In this document: positions 11,701-23,500 of the stretch, one piece after another | Layout of the letters: every line of letters starts with the position of its first letter | How positions within the stretch are numbered: the stretch's first letter is position 1 | From: Adineta ricciae | Lineage: Eukaryota > Rotifera > Eurotatoria > Adinetida > Adinetidae | Length of the DNA: 64,000 bases | Assembly (NCBI GenBank): GCA_905250025.1 | Contig: CAJNOJ010000295.1 | Location: 6,237-70,236 of the forward strand | Direction: 5' to 3' | Notes under the pieces: model-generated | Seen by the model: the letters and a program-made list of their open reading frames with translations, nothing else | What the model was told of the DNA's origin: nothing | The model's database searches: none | Made by a program: the position numbers and the translations under genes

Positions 11701-12682
11701 ACATTTTTACAGTCTGACACGCATCGAGAAGTTCACTGTATGTTTTAATACGTTTATCCGTACAAACAATTGTTTTTTTGCGATATTGCGTAAAATACTT
11801 ACTGAATACTAATTGTAGAGGTACGAGGAAAAGCAGAACAATGAAAGCAAAACATGTTGGTAGTAAACCAATGATCCAAGATAGAAGACCAAATCCAACA
11901 ATTGCTTCCAACGGTGCTGCCCATAAAAAATGACCATAAAACCAAAACTCTTCGAATTTACTCGCATCATTTGCTATCAAATTGATGGTTTGCGCTGCAG
12001 AAATTTGTTGAAGTGATGACATACTAATCGATAGTAAGTGTTGGTATATGGTGGACGAAAGTGCGTTACGAATACGGATACCTAATTTAGTAGAGAGAAA
12101 TAGAGCATGTTGATACAACAAAGCTTGTAGAATCGACGATAAAAAAAATCCGATAGCTAATAAAATACCGGCGTTCATATGAACCGAAATATGCTCTTTC
12201 TGACTAATGTGGTCCACAATAGCGCGTATAAATAATGGTTGTGCTAGACGAGCAGCAGTATGAGGCAGGAGAATAAGACCTATGAAAAAAGTCTCTTTTG
12301 CGAAGGCGCGTAAGATAATACGCCACGTCGTTGCTATAGACCAATCATAAATAAGCAATTTTTTAAACAACACAGAACATCGATCATCATGAGGTAAATC
12401 ATCAAGATCGTCATCTGTGAGCGTCTGTTTTTGTCCTAAACTAAGAAGAGGATTGAGCCACCACCAGAACAGTACGTGTATCCACCGAAAACATGATGAT
12501 TGTGCCCATTCCAGACGGGACGGTCTTGGATTCGTGTGAAATCTATTCAGATCAGTATCTGACAACGAAGGCGGCCTCGTTCTCCAAGCATAGCTATCGT
12601 TTTTATTATCGTTGCTGCCATATGAACTAGAATTTCCACGAAGCAAAGCTTCTTTGTCATTATGCATTTGGTCTTGAGCCAT
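8751..12682 (-). CDS. ABC transporter, subfamily C (MRP-like full transporter, short form)
   Basis: Two exons: 12682-9400 and 9325-8751. The 74-bp intron (9326-9399, GTAAGA...TACAG) falls inside the NBD2 Walker A motif, and splicing restores GRTGAGKSS. The product is 1285 residues, arranged TMD1-NBD1-TMD2-NBD2 with no extra N-terminal TMD0, like the short MRPs (ABCC4/5 size range). NBD1 has Walker A GSVGSGKSS (489-497), signature LSGGQ (590-594) and Walker B YLLDD (601-605). NBD2 has the variant signature FSVGECQ and Walker B ILLIDEA. It is expected to be a membrane exporter of organic anions or conjugates; the substrate cannot be read from sequence. The start ATG is the first in a long open frame and is followed by a hydrophilic N-terminus. 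A partial second copy is at 15708-16136. Confidence 0.92.
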
Positions 12683-12980
12683 GGCTATATATTGTTATCT
12701 CAATATTGATATGAAACGAAACAGCACCAACTAGCACTTGTTATACTATAAAAGAAGGTTGCAGAACAATAAACCCTTTTTACGGAATTATTAGCCTTAT
12801 ACCTTATAGGGAGAGTATCTTATGCGCTGTGCTTTCATATACCCTTAAAAGATTTCTTAACTTCATAAACCCTCGAAAATCACTTCTCTTTCCTTTGGTT
12901 CTTCTAAAGGATACATTAGCAAACCTTGTAAGGGCTTATGAGATGGTAAATCACGTTCATACACGAGCATTTCCACACAG
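12683..12980. other. Upstream region of the ABC transporter gene
   Basis: This is an AT-rich 5' flank with a possible promoter for the minus-strand ABC gene. I see no clear element beyond generic AT-rich runs. Confidence 0.4.
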
Positions 12981-13420
12981 GAAAAAAATAAAGGTACTCT
13001 ACCAAACCCATCAAAAAGGTTTCGTAAGTGTCGAAAGCTTGCAAATGTGTCGACATGTTCAAAAAAATGCTTTTCAAAAATCTACGAAACCAAAAAAGGA
13101 TCGGTCAGCGGGCACACGTTCCGAACCCTCATCACGGAGCCTTTTAAGGTTTCATCACAAAATGCGAAACCTTCTTAGATTCGTATAAAACCATAGTGCG
13201 AAAACTTAAGGTTCCGTATTTTCTGACGAACCTTTATTGGGTGCGTGCGAAACTTAAAAAGATTCCGTGATGAGGGCTCGTAGCGTGTGCCTGCCGACCG
13301 ATCTTTTTTTGGTTTGGCAGATTTTGAAAAGCATTTTTTTGAACATGTCGACACATTTGCAAGCTTTCGACACTTACGAAACCTTTTTGATGGGTTTGGT
13401 AGAGTACCTTATTTTTTTTC
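12981..13420. repeat. Foldback element, 440 bp near-perfect palindrome
   Basis: The left arm (from about 12981, AAAAAAATAAAGGTACTCTACC) and right arm (ending about 13420, GAGTACCTTATTTTTTTT) are inverted copies of about 180 bp. They flank a loop near 13165-13240. Each arm contains CATGTCGACACATTTG or its complement. A single arm recurs at 3455-3703. The open frames here are shadows of the palindrome. It probably belongs to a non-autonomous foldback transposon family. Confidence 0.8.
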
Positions 13421-13448
13421 CGCGCATGCGATTTCTTCCACAAAAACA

Positions 13449-13449
13449 N
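13449..13449. other. Single n at a sequence join
   Basis: Right of this n the sequence begins abruptly at the equivalent of base 4120 and continues colinearly with 4120-4999. It lies 29 bp from the end of the 12981-13420 palindrome. Confidence 0.65.
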
Positions 13450-13837
13450 CTCTGTAGGCAACCTTTCGAGTAGCGCTTTTCACCAATCGATAGAGCTTGT
13501 GATGAAGCAGATAAATTATGCAGAAAGCTTTTCGAAATAGCTAAAAGTGAAAAATTTATAGCCATTCTACCGAGTCTCAATAATTATTTATGCAAACACA
13601 CCTACTTACTCCATCCTTTTTCGTGTGAGTTGTTTAGGGCAACTTGATGTGCTCTCCCTAACCATGCTACTAGGCTGAATTCCTCAGATCATGTAATCGT
13701 AGAATGTGAGGATTTCGTCAGAGGTATCATTTAAGACCCGGAATTCTCATGATACTTCTCGTGATTAACTCTGTAAAATTACTCTTTAACGGGCTTAATT
13801 TCAATTACAATGATATTATCTTGAAAAGTCACATATG

Positions 13838-14170
13838 TAGACATGTCGCAATACCAATACTCTTGGGAATTGGGTATTGATATTGGGCAGGTGTTGACGG
13901 TATTGAAGGTATTGGTATTGATTAGTATTGATCAATACTTTGCCAATTTCTACAACCATTTTCAATTATGTCGAGTGCCGTGGATAGCGTCGCTCCATAT
14001 ATGATCAATACTATATGTGGCACTTGGTAAAATTGAGAATGAATGTAGAAATTGACAAGGTATTGATCAATACTAATCAATACCAATGCCTTCAATGCCA
14101 TCAATACCTCCTCAAAACCAAGACTCAATACCAATTTTCAATACCGAGTATTGGTATTGCGACATGCCTA
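13838..14170. mobile_element. hAT-like MITE, 333 bp, with 8-bp target duplication
   Basis: The element starts TAGACATGTCGCAATACC and ends with the reverse complement of TAGGCATGTCGCAATACC. It is flanked by direct repeats CACATATG at 13830-13837 and 14171-14178. The empty site with one CACATATG is at 4505-4512 in copy A. Internally it is a foldback rich in GGTATTGAT/ATCAATACC words, with arms of about 140 bp. An 8-bp target duplication and a TAG-initial inverted repeat point to the hAT superfamily. No transposase frame is present, so it is non-autonomous. Confidence 0.88.
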
Positions 14171-14663
14171 CACATATGTTGTACCAATAGGTACGCTATT
14201 GAAGATTTTCTTCTTTTACAATATTATTTTTGTGTGATGCTCTGAACATTCAAGCGCTATTCACCTACAGTTTGTCTTTGTGATCACGACTAAAAAATAA
14301 GATAAAATGCTGCAGCAGTAACGAAATATACTCTATTCCACATGATTATTTCATTACATAAATATCATGATAAAAGTATTTACAGATGAACTTTTGCAAG
14401 AACTCCTAGACATTTAGAAAGTACAAGCGTTTGAAGCCATATGATGTGAAACTTTTCTGCGTAATAACTCAAATACATGACATAGAAAGTATTTAGTCTA
14501 CATCAAAGAAATATATATGAAAAAATCGCGGCTAGAGTCTCTTAGTTTAGAAGATGCGTGTTTGATTAAGGGGTCTGTAGTTATAAAACAGTAGATTTTC
14601 ATAGTTTTTCAATTTTCTCTCGACTCTCAGGAAAAATCGAAAGAGAATAGCAGGCTGGCAGAT

Positions 14664-14664
14664 N
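14664..14664. other. Single n replacing about 2.7 kb present in the other copy
   Basis: The left flank matches up to base 4999 and the right flank matches from base 7711. The n therefore does not represent its true size. Confidence 0.75.
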
Positions 14665-14788
14665 GAATGAAGCTATTCTTATCGGTATTACCGGCGGAAC
14701 AGGGTGTCCAGCAACACAGAAGCCAAAACCAAAAATGGTATTAAATGGAAACCCGACTGACGAGCAACTAATGCTTATATTAGAATAA
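14665..14788 (+). pseudogene. 3' fragment of a second copy of the ACAD/PLP fusion gene
   Basis: These 124 bases match 7711-7834, encoding the last ~41 residues including the GGTG loop and stop codon. The rest of the gene is lost at the join n14664. It is probably an assembly-truncated allele rather than a true pseudogene. Confidence 0.75.
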
Positions 14789-15087
14789 ATTTAACCAAAC
14801 TCTATTTAGATATGATATCATTTTCTAGTGACATGGACAAGCTTACTAATAAGACTGATCGACAAATAAAATAGCTTGTCCTACAGAAGATTTGTACGTT
14901 ATGAGTAAAAGGTTATGACCTGATAATTTCCTCATAAGTAAGATTTTTCTAGATTAGAAGGATTGTAATATACTGAATGTGTGTTATTCAATTGTGACTT
15001 ACAGGACAACATATTTCGATGTCTCTTACTGAACTCATATATAAAATGTATTCTAATTACATCGTACCGATATTGACTATGTCAAAT

Positions 15088-15292
15088 ATCCCATGTCGAA
15101 AAGTACGGGTTGAGTCTGAAAGGAAGACACCGGAAATCAACGGAAAGTGGAAGTAAGAATTCCTCGAACGGATTCGGTCCACGGAATCATCCAGTTCTCT
15201 CCGGAACTGGGGAAAATCGCTCGTAGAATCCGACTAAAGGATCCCTGCAGAAACTGGCCCCGTTCAGGGGTCGTACTTTTTGTCCTGGATAC
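15088..15292. repeat. Second copy of the AAAAGTACG-ended MITE-like segment
   Basis: This matches 8133-8338 in the other copy of the block, with inverted ends reading TATCCC...AAAAGTACGG and CGTACTTTTTGTCCTGGATA. See the copy-A entry for interpretation. Confidence 0.45.
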
Positions 15293-15707
15293 CAGTATAT
15301 AGCTGCTTTCGTTCGTGCCCAAAAGATGGCAGTATTCTATATTTTCATTCTACATTTTGCTTTGATGTTTATCATGTCATTTTATAGACATCTATATTTT
15401 CCAAGTAAACAGTACACAGTCCACTCTTATCGACCCGTGTGATTAAAAACCGGATGAAATCATCATCACTTCTGTCGCAGACATAAAACTAGTATTTATT
15501 CGTGGCTTATACAACTGCTGACAAGTGGCACTTTTTAATTTTCTTCTTATTCCATGATATTTCGTTCAGAAAGTATTGGAACGCCGGAGCATCACACTAA
15601 TTTTCAGTATATCGTCGACAGAGACTTAACACGTGAGATATATTACATTATTATCCATAGAGCTTTCAAAAGTCATCAAACATATTCGACTAGGAAAATG
15701 TTTTACA

Positions 15708-16136
15708 TTATTGTTGATCTAAAATATTTTTGGGTATGTCAAAGTTAGCTATGCGTCCTCTTTCCATCACCAGAATTCGATCGCTATGAGCTATGGTATT
15801 CAAACGATGAGCAATTGTTAAAATAGTACGATCACAAAATCGCTCGCTCATTGCTGCTTGAATTAAAGCATCTGTTTGTTGATCGACATTGGCCGTGGCT
15901 TCATCGATTAATAATATTTTGCTTTTTTTAAGAATAGCTCGTGCTATACATATGAGTTGACATTCACCGACACTAAAATTACTGCCGTATTCGGCGACCG
16001 ATAAGTAAAGGCCGTCAGGGTGATTGCAGACACGATGCTTGAGCTGCACAGCGTCCAGTGCATCGAAACATTGCTGATCTGTATAGATTCCCGATGGGTC
16101 AAGATTATAACGCAGTGTACCACTGAATAGAACGGG
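15708..16136 (-). pseudogene. 3' fragment of a second copy of the ABCC transporter (NBD2)
   Basis: It encodes the end of NBD2 nearly identically to 8751-9179: signature FSVGECQ, Walker B ILLIDEA, the H-loop IAHRLNT, and the same C-terminal residues. It is cut at n16137, so everything 5' of NBD2's central part is missing. The frame is intact, so it is best read as an allelic fragment broken by assembly. Confidence 0.8.
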
Positions 16137-16137
16137 N
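16137..16137. other. Single n at a sequence join
   Basis: Left of the n is the middle of an ABC transporter NBD2. Right of it is unrelated non-coding DNA, which confirms a join of unrelated contigs. Confidence 0.7.
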
Positions 16138-17554
16138 ACCAGCCTGAGAGTGATGATTTTAAAGTGAGCTTACTTCTTAAGTATCCTATTCTAAGCCACA
16201 ATCTGGTTTTCCAAATGCAAACATGTGAGTTCTACATTTTATCCACAAAAGGGCTGCGTCGACAAGCTTTTTTGTTAAAAGCCGCTTTATTCGTTTTAAA
16301 TAAAACGACAATTTTTATTTGTCTTCGAAACTACTGATTTTCCTTTAAAAAAGAAGCTGAAAAGGGGAAAAGGAGAAAAAAGAGGCGGAGTGGGAAGCCA
16401 GGGAGACACGTGTGTTTTGTGGGGAAATTACATGAAAATGTCCAAGCCTGAAAAGGATTCATGTCGCGACTATCAGTTCCTTTCGTGGGTTAATGATTCG
16501 ACGCTTCCTTCCACGGTGTAGTATTGCATTTGCACGTTAATACTTATGTGCAAGCACAAGTAACTTACCCAGACCGACAAGCCTTATTTTGTGTCGTTTT
16601 CACGTCGTAAATACCGCACATTTTCATTAGTAATAATGCGCTAAAATGTGAATTTTAATGTTGGCAAAAGGCCTACATTTGAGAAAAAACGCTTCCACTG
16701 CTATTCGAATATTGAAAGTAGGTTCTTTTCTACACATATTATACGATATTTTAACGTGTTCTTACGAATGAAAATGTGCGGTTTCGCATGCGTAAAAACT
16801 CAATTTTTCACTGATTTTGTTTGTTTGAGTAATAAATGAGGCGTACCAATGAACATCGACAATGACACAGGACGATAAGAATCAAGGAAAACTATCGTTT
16901 TTTAAGTGGCGAAACATGCGCCGGAAAGGTACCGTTTCACACTTCTGATCTATACCATGAAAAAATTCTCAATTACCACCTTCATATACATTAACCCTTA
17001 GAAACCGAAGTAACTGTTCCGAGGGACACTGTATTAGTTGGAATATGACAAGTAATACAGTTCTATCTAAGAAACTTACAAGAGAAGATCACTCACTTCA
17101 AAATCACTTTCGAGTTATAATTTCGCACACTGTAGGTAATCGATCATGATGAATCGGAAAATTATGGTTTCACGACTAGTGCTTCCCCAAACACCAAGTT
17201 TGCTGAAAACTCGACTTTCAGAAAGCAAAAAATGTTCCAAGTGTTCTTTTTCCTCAGCTCAGGCGAAGGAGTACATCGAGCTCTCTAAAAATCATCATAG
17301 GTTCCTTTCTTCCAACAGTGCACTAGAACAAAATAAGGCTAACTTTTGAGTTTCTATATCAAAATGCTATGCTTTGCATCCATTATATGAATATCAATAA
17401 ACATTTATCTAAGAAAGGGGCTATACGAGATACAAACCAATTTTGTTTCATGGAAAATTTCTCGTTGATACGGAAATTCTAGTTTATTTAGTTGTTTCAT
17501 TCCTGATGTACAAAATTTTTTTTCATCGTTTAAGAACAAGAATTCTTTAGCTTT
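16138..17554. other. Non-coding spacer, no gene recognised
   Basis: Only short frames (up to 67 codons) occur and none has a motif. No inverted or tandem repeat is obvious. Confidence 0.5.
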
Positions 17555-18545
17555 AAGAGACAATCCATGAAATCACCAATCAACGTCTTTGCCGATAAAT
17601 TTGATTTTGCAAAATAAACAAGCCAGTTCGATAGGCCATAAACAGTTACCCTGAAACCCAAAGTTTGATTGTTTTTGGGCAAACCCTTCGAGAGTTACCC
17701 TGAACTACTTTTTCAATCATCAGATGGAACCTGTCATAAGATGCCATTTTTGAGTAAGTTTTTGTCTACGGATTATTTCAACACAAAAGCTTGATCAAAA
17801 TCATCATCAACTTACACCAATCGATAGAGCGAAGCTTGCTCTTCGAAACCCACATATCGGATGACCCTCATTGCGCACTTTCTATAGTAAAAAATTCACA
17901 ATACGGGTGGAAACAACCGCTTTTTGGGGACAGATTTTCACTGTTGTCTCTCACTTGATCAGTGTGAAGCTAGCTCGAAGGAGCTAACACGAACAAACGA
18001 TGTGTCAGCTAATAAATTTTTTACTAAGTATCTCCCGTCCTTGAAAATTATACCATTCTACTCAGAATTTAATTCTGCACCGAATGGTGGTACTTTTATT
18101 CATAGGACAAACTTTGGAAAAATTCTATTTGGATCATAAATAGATCTACAGGAAGCAAACAAAGATGTAAGTGAAAATTTTTCCAAAGTTTGTCCTATGA
18201 ATAAAAGTACCACCATTCGGTGCAGAATTAAATTCTGAGTAGAATGGTATAATTTTCAGGGACGGGAGATACTTATTACTTAGTAAAAAATTTATTAGCT
18301 AACACATCGTTTGTTCGTGTTAGCTCCACACTGGTACAGAGACGTACTAAAAAATGGCACCTTATGACAGGTTCCATCTGATGATTGAAAAAGTAGTCCA
18401 GGGCAACTCTCGAAGGGTATGACCAAAGACAGTCAAACTTTGGGTTTCAGGGTAACTGTTTATGGTCTGTCGAACTGGCTTGTTTATTTTGCAAAATAAA
18501 ATTTATCGGCAAAGACGTTGATTGGTGATTTCATGGGCTGTTTTT
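17555..18545. repeat. Composite foldback element with two nested pairs of inverted arms
   Basis: The outer arms are about 17555-17755 and 18350-18545; they share CCATGAAATCACCAATCAACG and GGTTCCATCTGATGATTG in opposite orientation. The inner arms are about 17960-18130 and 18175-18330; they share CATTCGGTGCAGAATTAAAT and GGACAAACTTTGGAAAAATT. Together they make a ~990-bp structure able to fold almost end to end. It has no protein frame beyond a 71-codon shadow of the inner arm. It is a non-autonomous foldback transposon, or one such element inserted into another. Confidence 0.75.
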
Positions 18546-20549
18546 CAGGCCTGAGTTTTCTCATTGGCAGGAGAAGAAGTGCCACCTAGAGTGGCTAGCC
18601 ATTCAGCTTATTGTTAATTTTTATCATCTATGGACAGTTAGTAGATCTATTTCTATTAAATAGACACGTCACCGTCCAAGTTTATCACGTCGAAATCCAA
18701 TTACTGATATAGTATATAGAGACCCAAGAATGTTCTCACTAGTTTCGGATATAAGAATCAAGGGTGTCCACATATTATAGCATGAAGTCCTCGTAAGCTT
18801 AAGTTTTCTAGCATGATTTAATACATGATTTACACTGACTTTCAACAACACTATGGACGTTATTTTCCTGTTTATAAAATGTTTTCGGGAAAATGTTTTT
18901 CTGGCCTTTGACTCTGCTATAAACAAACTTTTTTTATATGACTCTCCTTAAAGTCGAGGGAATAAATATATTTTAAAACTAAGTTTTGCATGATACTCCT
19001 TTCATCTTCTGTCAAGGAGTAATGCAAAGTCGTATAAACCATGATTTACAATGATTTGTCTATCAATTTAATTAACATGGCGAGTAACCAAGACAGTCTG
19101 AAACAAGTAACGCTCATTCTATGGATTCGCCGACCCTTTTCTGAAAGAATTTTTCTACTGCTGAACATATTCAGATACATGGAAAAACAAATAGGGCGCT
19201 GCAGCTATTACTGAATCTCAGCTAGACCATGGCATTGTGCCCCACACAAGAATTAATGCAAGACAAAGATTCTTCGTTTTTCATGAACCGAACTAATTAC
19301 ATCTTTGCCAGGGAATAGCTTTCAAGTACTAGCTATGTTTACTTAAAACTCCATCATTTAATGGTTAGTCATTCGTAGGCATCCTCCCCCGGCCAGTCAC
19401 TCACGGCTACACATTAATCTTTATACTCTGTTTTTCTACTTTCACATTATACACACAAGTAAATCTTGTTTCATCAAGCTGTAATGGTGAACTCTAACAC
19501 GACAGCCACTGTACAAACGCAACACGGTACAAATCACGAGCAAATAATTAAAAACCGAGTTTTCAATCTTAATCATGATACCTATCGGTTTTCAAAATAG
19601 TCTAAAGGGCTTTATGACCATAAGAATATAATGTGGTTAGTTCCAAGATTATTCTCAATTCCCTTCGATCGTTGCAGTTCAGTAAAAAGCCACTATATGT
19701 GTAACAGTGAATCAAACATCAGTTCTCCAACTAAACAACATTCAGCCAATAATTTCACAGTTCCCTAATATCTTTTTCTATCTACCAGTGCTGCTATATC
19801 CTACAACTAAGTTGTTCACTTATTCCATAAAAAAAACTGACCACGGGTTCATGTTCCTCGACCTCAATTGCGTATGGTCAATCATTTTTGTATGACCTTC
19901 GTGAAGATTTCTTTGAGTTTTTTAATGTTGCAGTCTGATTGGCTTGGACAGACAAACTTTAAGCATTTTAGTCCAGCAGTGAAACGCTGTATAACCCTTT
20001 GTTTCAGAAAAGGGAATAATTACACGTCTACCACTGGATTTCAGATTCTTCAAAATTGATAAAAATCGAATGAAATAATGTAACGAAAAAAGACAATGTT
20101 TACTGCTTAAAATAAAGATGACGATCATCAAGTAGAAAAGCATACAAATCATCAAAAATATCCGACTGCATGGTGAATATTCGTTTTGAAAAATATCCAG
20201 GCTTCTGGCTGCAATAAAAGCATAGCACAAACGCATATAGGTGTGAGGCAGTTATAATATATGAAAAGGTACCATATGGCCTTCACTCTAATGGATAAAT
20301 AATGCTTTTAGTTATTTGACAAAAAAATTATCGTTTACTCGCTACGGAATTAACAGATGTTGAAGTAAAGATTGACAATCTCTCAGTTTTTAATTCAGCA
20401 AATGTTTATCATTTAATCAACTCTAGAAAATACTCTTTTTGTTATCAAATAACTGATTCATTTTTCATATAATATATACATACATCACCCATTTTATTCT
20501 ATATTCTTGAGGGGATTTTCTACGAATCAATCGGCCAATCGAATTGGAA
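18546..20549. other. Non-coding spacer upstream of the three-module membrane protein gene
   Basis: No supported gene. Two dispersed repeat remnants are visible: 18889-18964, shared with 51133-51225, and 19989-20045, whose ACCCTTTGTTTCAGAAAAGGG hairpin recurs at 44385-44403. The last ~150 bp before 20550 should contain the promoter, but I see no distinct element. Confidence 0.45.
18889..18964. repeat. Dispersed repeat end (shared with 51133-51225)
   Basis: Both loci share CCTTTGACTCTG, an (A/C)AAACAAA run, and ATATGA(C)NCTCCTT(T)NAGTCGAGGGAATAA in the same order. The common right boundary GAGGGAATAA suggests the end of a transposon family. The element type is not identified. Confidence 0.45.
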
Positions 20550-23500
20550 ATGGCATTTAATCAAATAAATCGTGTTCGGCAAGCCTTTCTTCAGCTAAAT
20601 CTTTTTAAAAAACCTTCAAGCACTGAACAAACGCTTTTCGGAGAACAAATTGCAACTCGTATCTACATTTGTGCATTAGCTGTTTCCTTGATTTCCATTA
20701 CAATTATTACTGCTTTGATGATTCGAACGATTGAAAAAACAGAATCGAAGCCTACTTATATACGATTTCTTCAACTAGCAAGTCGACATCCAGATACTTT
20801 GAATTGTCCTTGTTCGAAGTATGCAATTAGTTATCAAACATTTGTATCAACTCGAGTTCAATTTCATCAAGTTTGTTCAAGTCAATTTGTTGAACAATTA
20901 TGGTTTGATATGATATTCACAAATGAATATATTTCTATTGAATCAGCAGATGATTTCCGTGTTACTTTGAGTTTCTTTTGGCAAACTATTGCGGGTTTAT
21001 GTAATGCAAGTCGAAATGCTTGGAATGATGCTGTGTCAAGTTTTAACTCATCACGTCTTCTTAGTCGAAGTACATTCAATGAAGAAACCGTTCGAATTCA
21101 AGTTGAAACAACATTTAAAAATCTCATTCGGATATCTCAAACAACAATGACTCGAAATTTGCTTGCAATTCGACGAACGACAAGTGGTAATAAAATTGTC
21201 TCAGGTTTGCAAACCAATTTTTATTTTTATCTTCGCTCATCTGGATCTATTCAAGCTGCACCTCGAATATTTAATGATGATTGTTCGTGTTTAAATATTG
21301 AAGGCTGTCCGCGTCCTGCTACATTTAATGATAGTGATGGCAATCTAATTACAATACCAGGAATGATCACGGACTGCTTAGTGGTTGACGCCACACTTGC
21401 TTCAACGCTTGAATGTTATTACAATCAAACATGTGTTGCTCTTTTACATCCATCATTACCACGAAATATTCAACCGTTATCAAATAATTCATTCAAACAT
21501 TCCTCGTCGAATTCGACAATCCAAACACTTTTAAATGAATTAATGATTGAAGAAAGGATTAGTAATGTTCATTTCAATTTATACTATTCTGAATGTAATC
21601 CTCAATATTGTTCGTATTCATACACACGTCGATGGCACATGAGTTTTATTTTTACTACAATAATCGGAATCTTTGGCGGTTTGTCATTTGGAATCCGGCT
21701 TCTTGCTCCTTTTGTTGCAAAAATTGTACTTCGAAGACGAAATCGTGTGTTACCCACAACAAATGTTTCACAGACTTCAACATCACGACCACATCAATGT
21801 AAGTTATACTCAATATTTTTCTTCTTACTTTTCTGCGCAACACATTCACCAAAGTAGAAAATATGAAAACAAATTGCCATTGTGACACGATGAATCTTGA
21901 GAAAGCGACTGTGCTACTTCTCAAAACTGTATATCACATTCTATTATAACCTTTCTCGGATTTTATTTGTAGTTCATATCATATGGGCTCATATTCGAGG
22001 GCTACCACAACAGATTCGGCAGAAATTGGTCTCTTTAAATATTTTTGAAACTTCAACACCACGTACTTTAAACAATATTCATCAAGAACGATTATATACG
22101 AGGATATTTATTATTCTTCTTATTATCTCTTCTATATCTACTGGCCTCTATCTGTTTTTTGATGAACAAAATCATTTAATAACAATTTCGCATCCATCTC
22201 TTGCCACCTATGAACAATTGTATAATGATCGTTCAACAAAATTACAATGTCCTTGCTCACAAATATCTATTCCATATAAAGAGTTTCTCAATGTAACATT
22301 TATTTTACATCAAGTATGTTCAAGTGATTTAGTTTCATCTGAATGGTTAAAATATCTGACGTTGTTAAATCCAACAGTTCTACCAGATACAGAACTTGGC
22401 CTCGATGACACACGTGATTTTCGAACAATAGGTGCTTCTTATTTTCAAATCTTATTTACTTTTTGTTCAATGGTTGAGGCAAATATCGCTGATGCTCAAC
22501 GTGTATTCGGTGATACTCAATTCATCAACGATCGTGTTCTTTCTCGATCAATTTTTCTTCAAAAGACTCAAACGATAATAGATTCATTTATTAATACAAC
22601 ATGTAATAATTTTGCAAGTACAGTTGATTGGATTGATATCGCATTCAAAACGAGTCTATTTTGGAATGGAGCAAATGTCATTTTTGATATTCGTGCAACT
22701 ACTGATAATCAGCTTAATATTACATTCCCTACTTATACATTGTATTCTACTTTTTCTGAAACTGAACTAATTGCTTTCGGTACATGTTCATGTGTGATCA
22801 TCGATGAAGGATGTTACCTTTTACCTCTATTGTATTCAAATGCGTCATATTTAGATCAATTTCCATCAACTTTATTTATCGAAGTAATAAAAATTGGTTG
22901 CACACCTGTACTTGGATTTCAAATTTCAAAGATTCAATGGTGGTATGATGCGATATATTTTGAACAAATTCGACAAACTTATTCCTTCGTTATTAATTCT
23001 CAATCTTCGCCAAATATCAAACCTCTCAATACATCTATTTTCAGTCGATTTGGAGATGTAACAGCAGATGATTTAATTCGTGAAATGTTCTTAGAAACAG
23101 CAATAGGCAATAATACTAGTTTTGATAAATTTTATACTGAATGTGCACCGGTATCCTGTACATATTCAAACATACAGCGTCGAAATCTTTTTGCATCATT
23201 CCTTCTTCTTATTGCTGTATGTAATGGCTTGAACAAAATCCTTCGATTGCTTATACCATTATTTGGCAAACTTTTTCTCTCTTGTATTGATTTGTGGAAA
23301 GGAGGTCATCGTCGACATGGTAAGCATCACATATACAAGATTTTAAAAGTTTATCCATCAGAAAAATTGTTCATCACTCTGTCTTTCATTTCTATAGCCA
23401 TTTCAACATGTGATTGTGTGAAACATCTTCTCATCAGAACTTATCAATCAATTAAAGGTTTGAATTTATTTACAATCGAACCAACTGATAACAGATCAAT

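Larger units (their letters stand above)
13450..16136. repeat. Copy B of the block 4120-4999 plus 7711-9179
   Basis: 13450-14663 follows 4120-4999 base for base, apart from substitutions and one 333-bp MITE. 14665-16136 follows 7711-9179. In one sample of about 120 bases in the ABC part I counted three substitutions. The n at 14664 stands where copy A has 2711 bases (5000-7710). This is a second haplotype or a very recent duplicate rather than an ancient paralogue. Confidence 0.85.

Noticed and set aside
12829..13580. Several frames of 65-120 codons on both strands
   Set aside because: They are mirror-image translations of the 12981-13420 palindrome.
17924..18139. 71-codon frame
   Set aside because: It lies wholly in an inverted arm of the composite foldback and has no motif.
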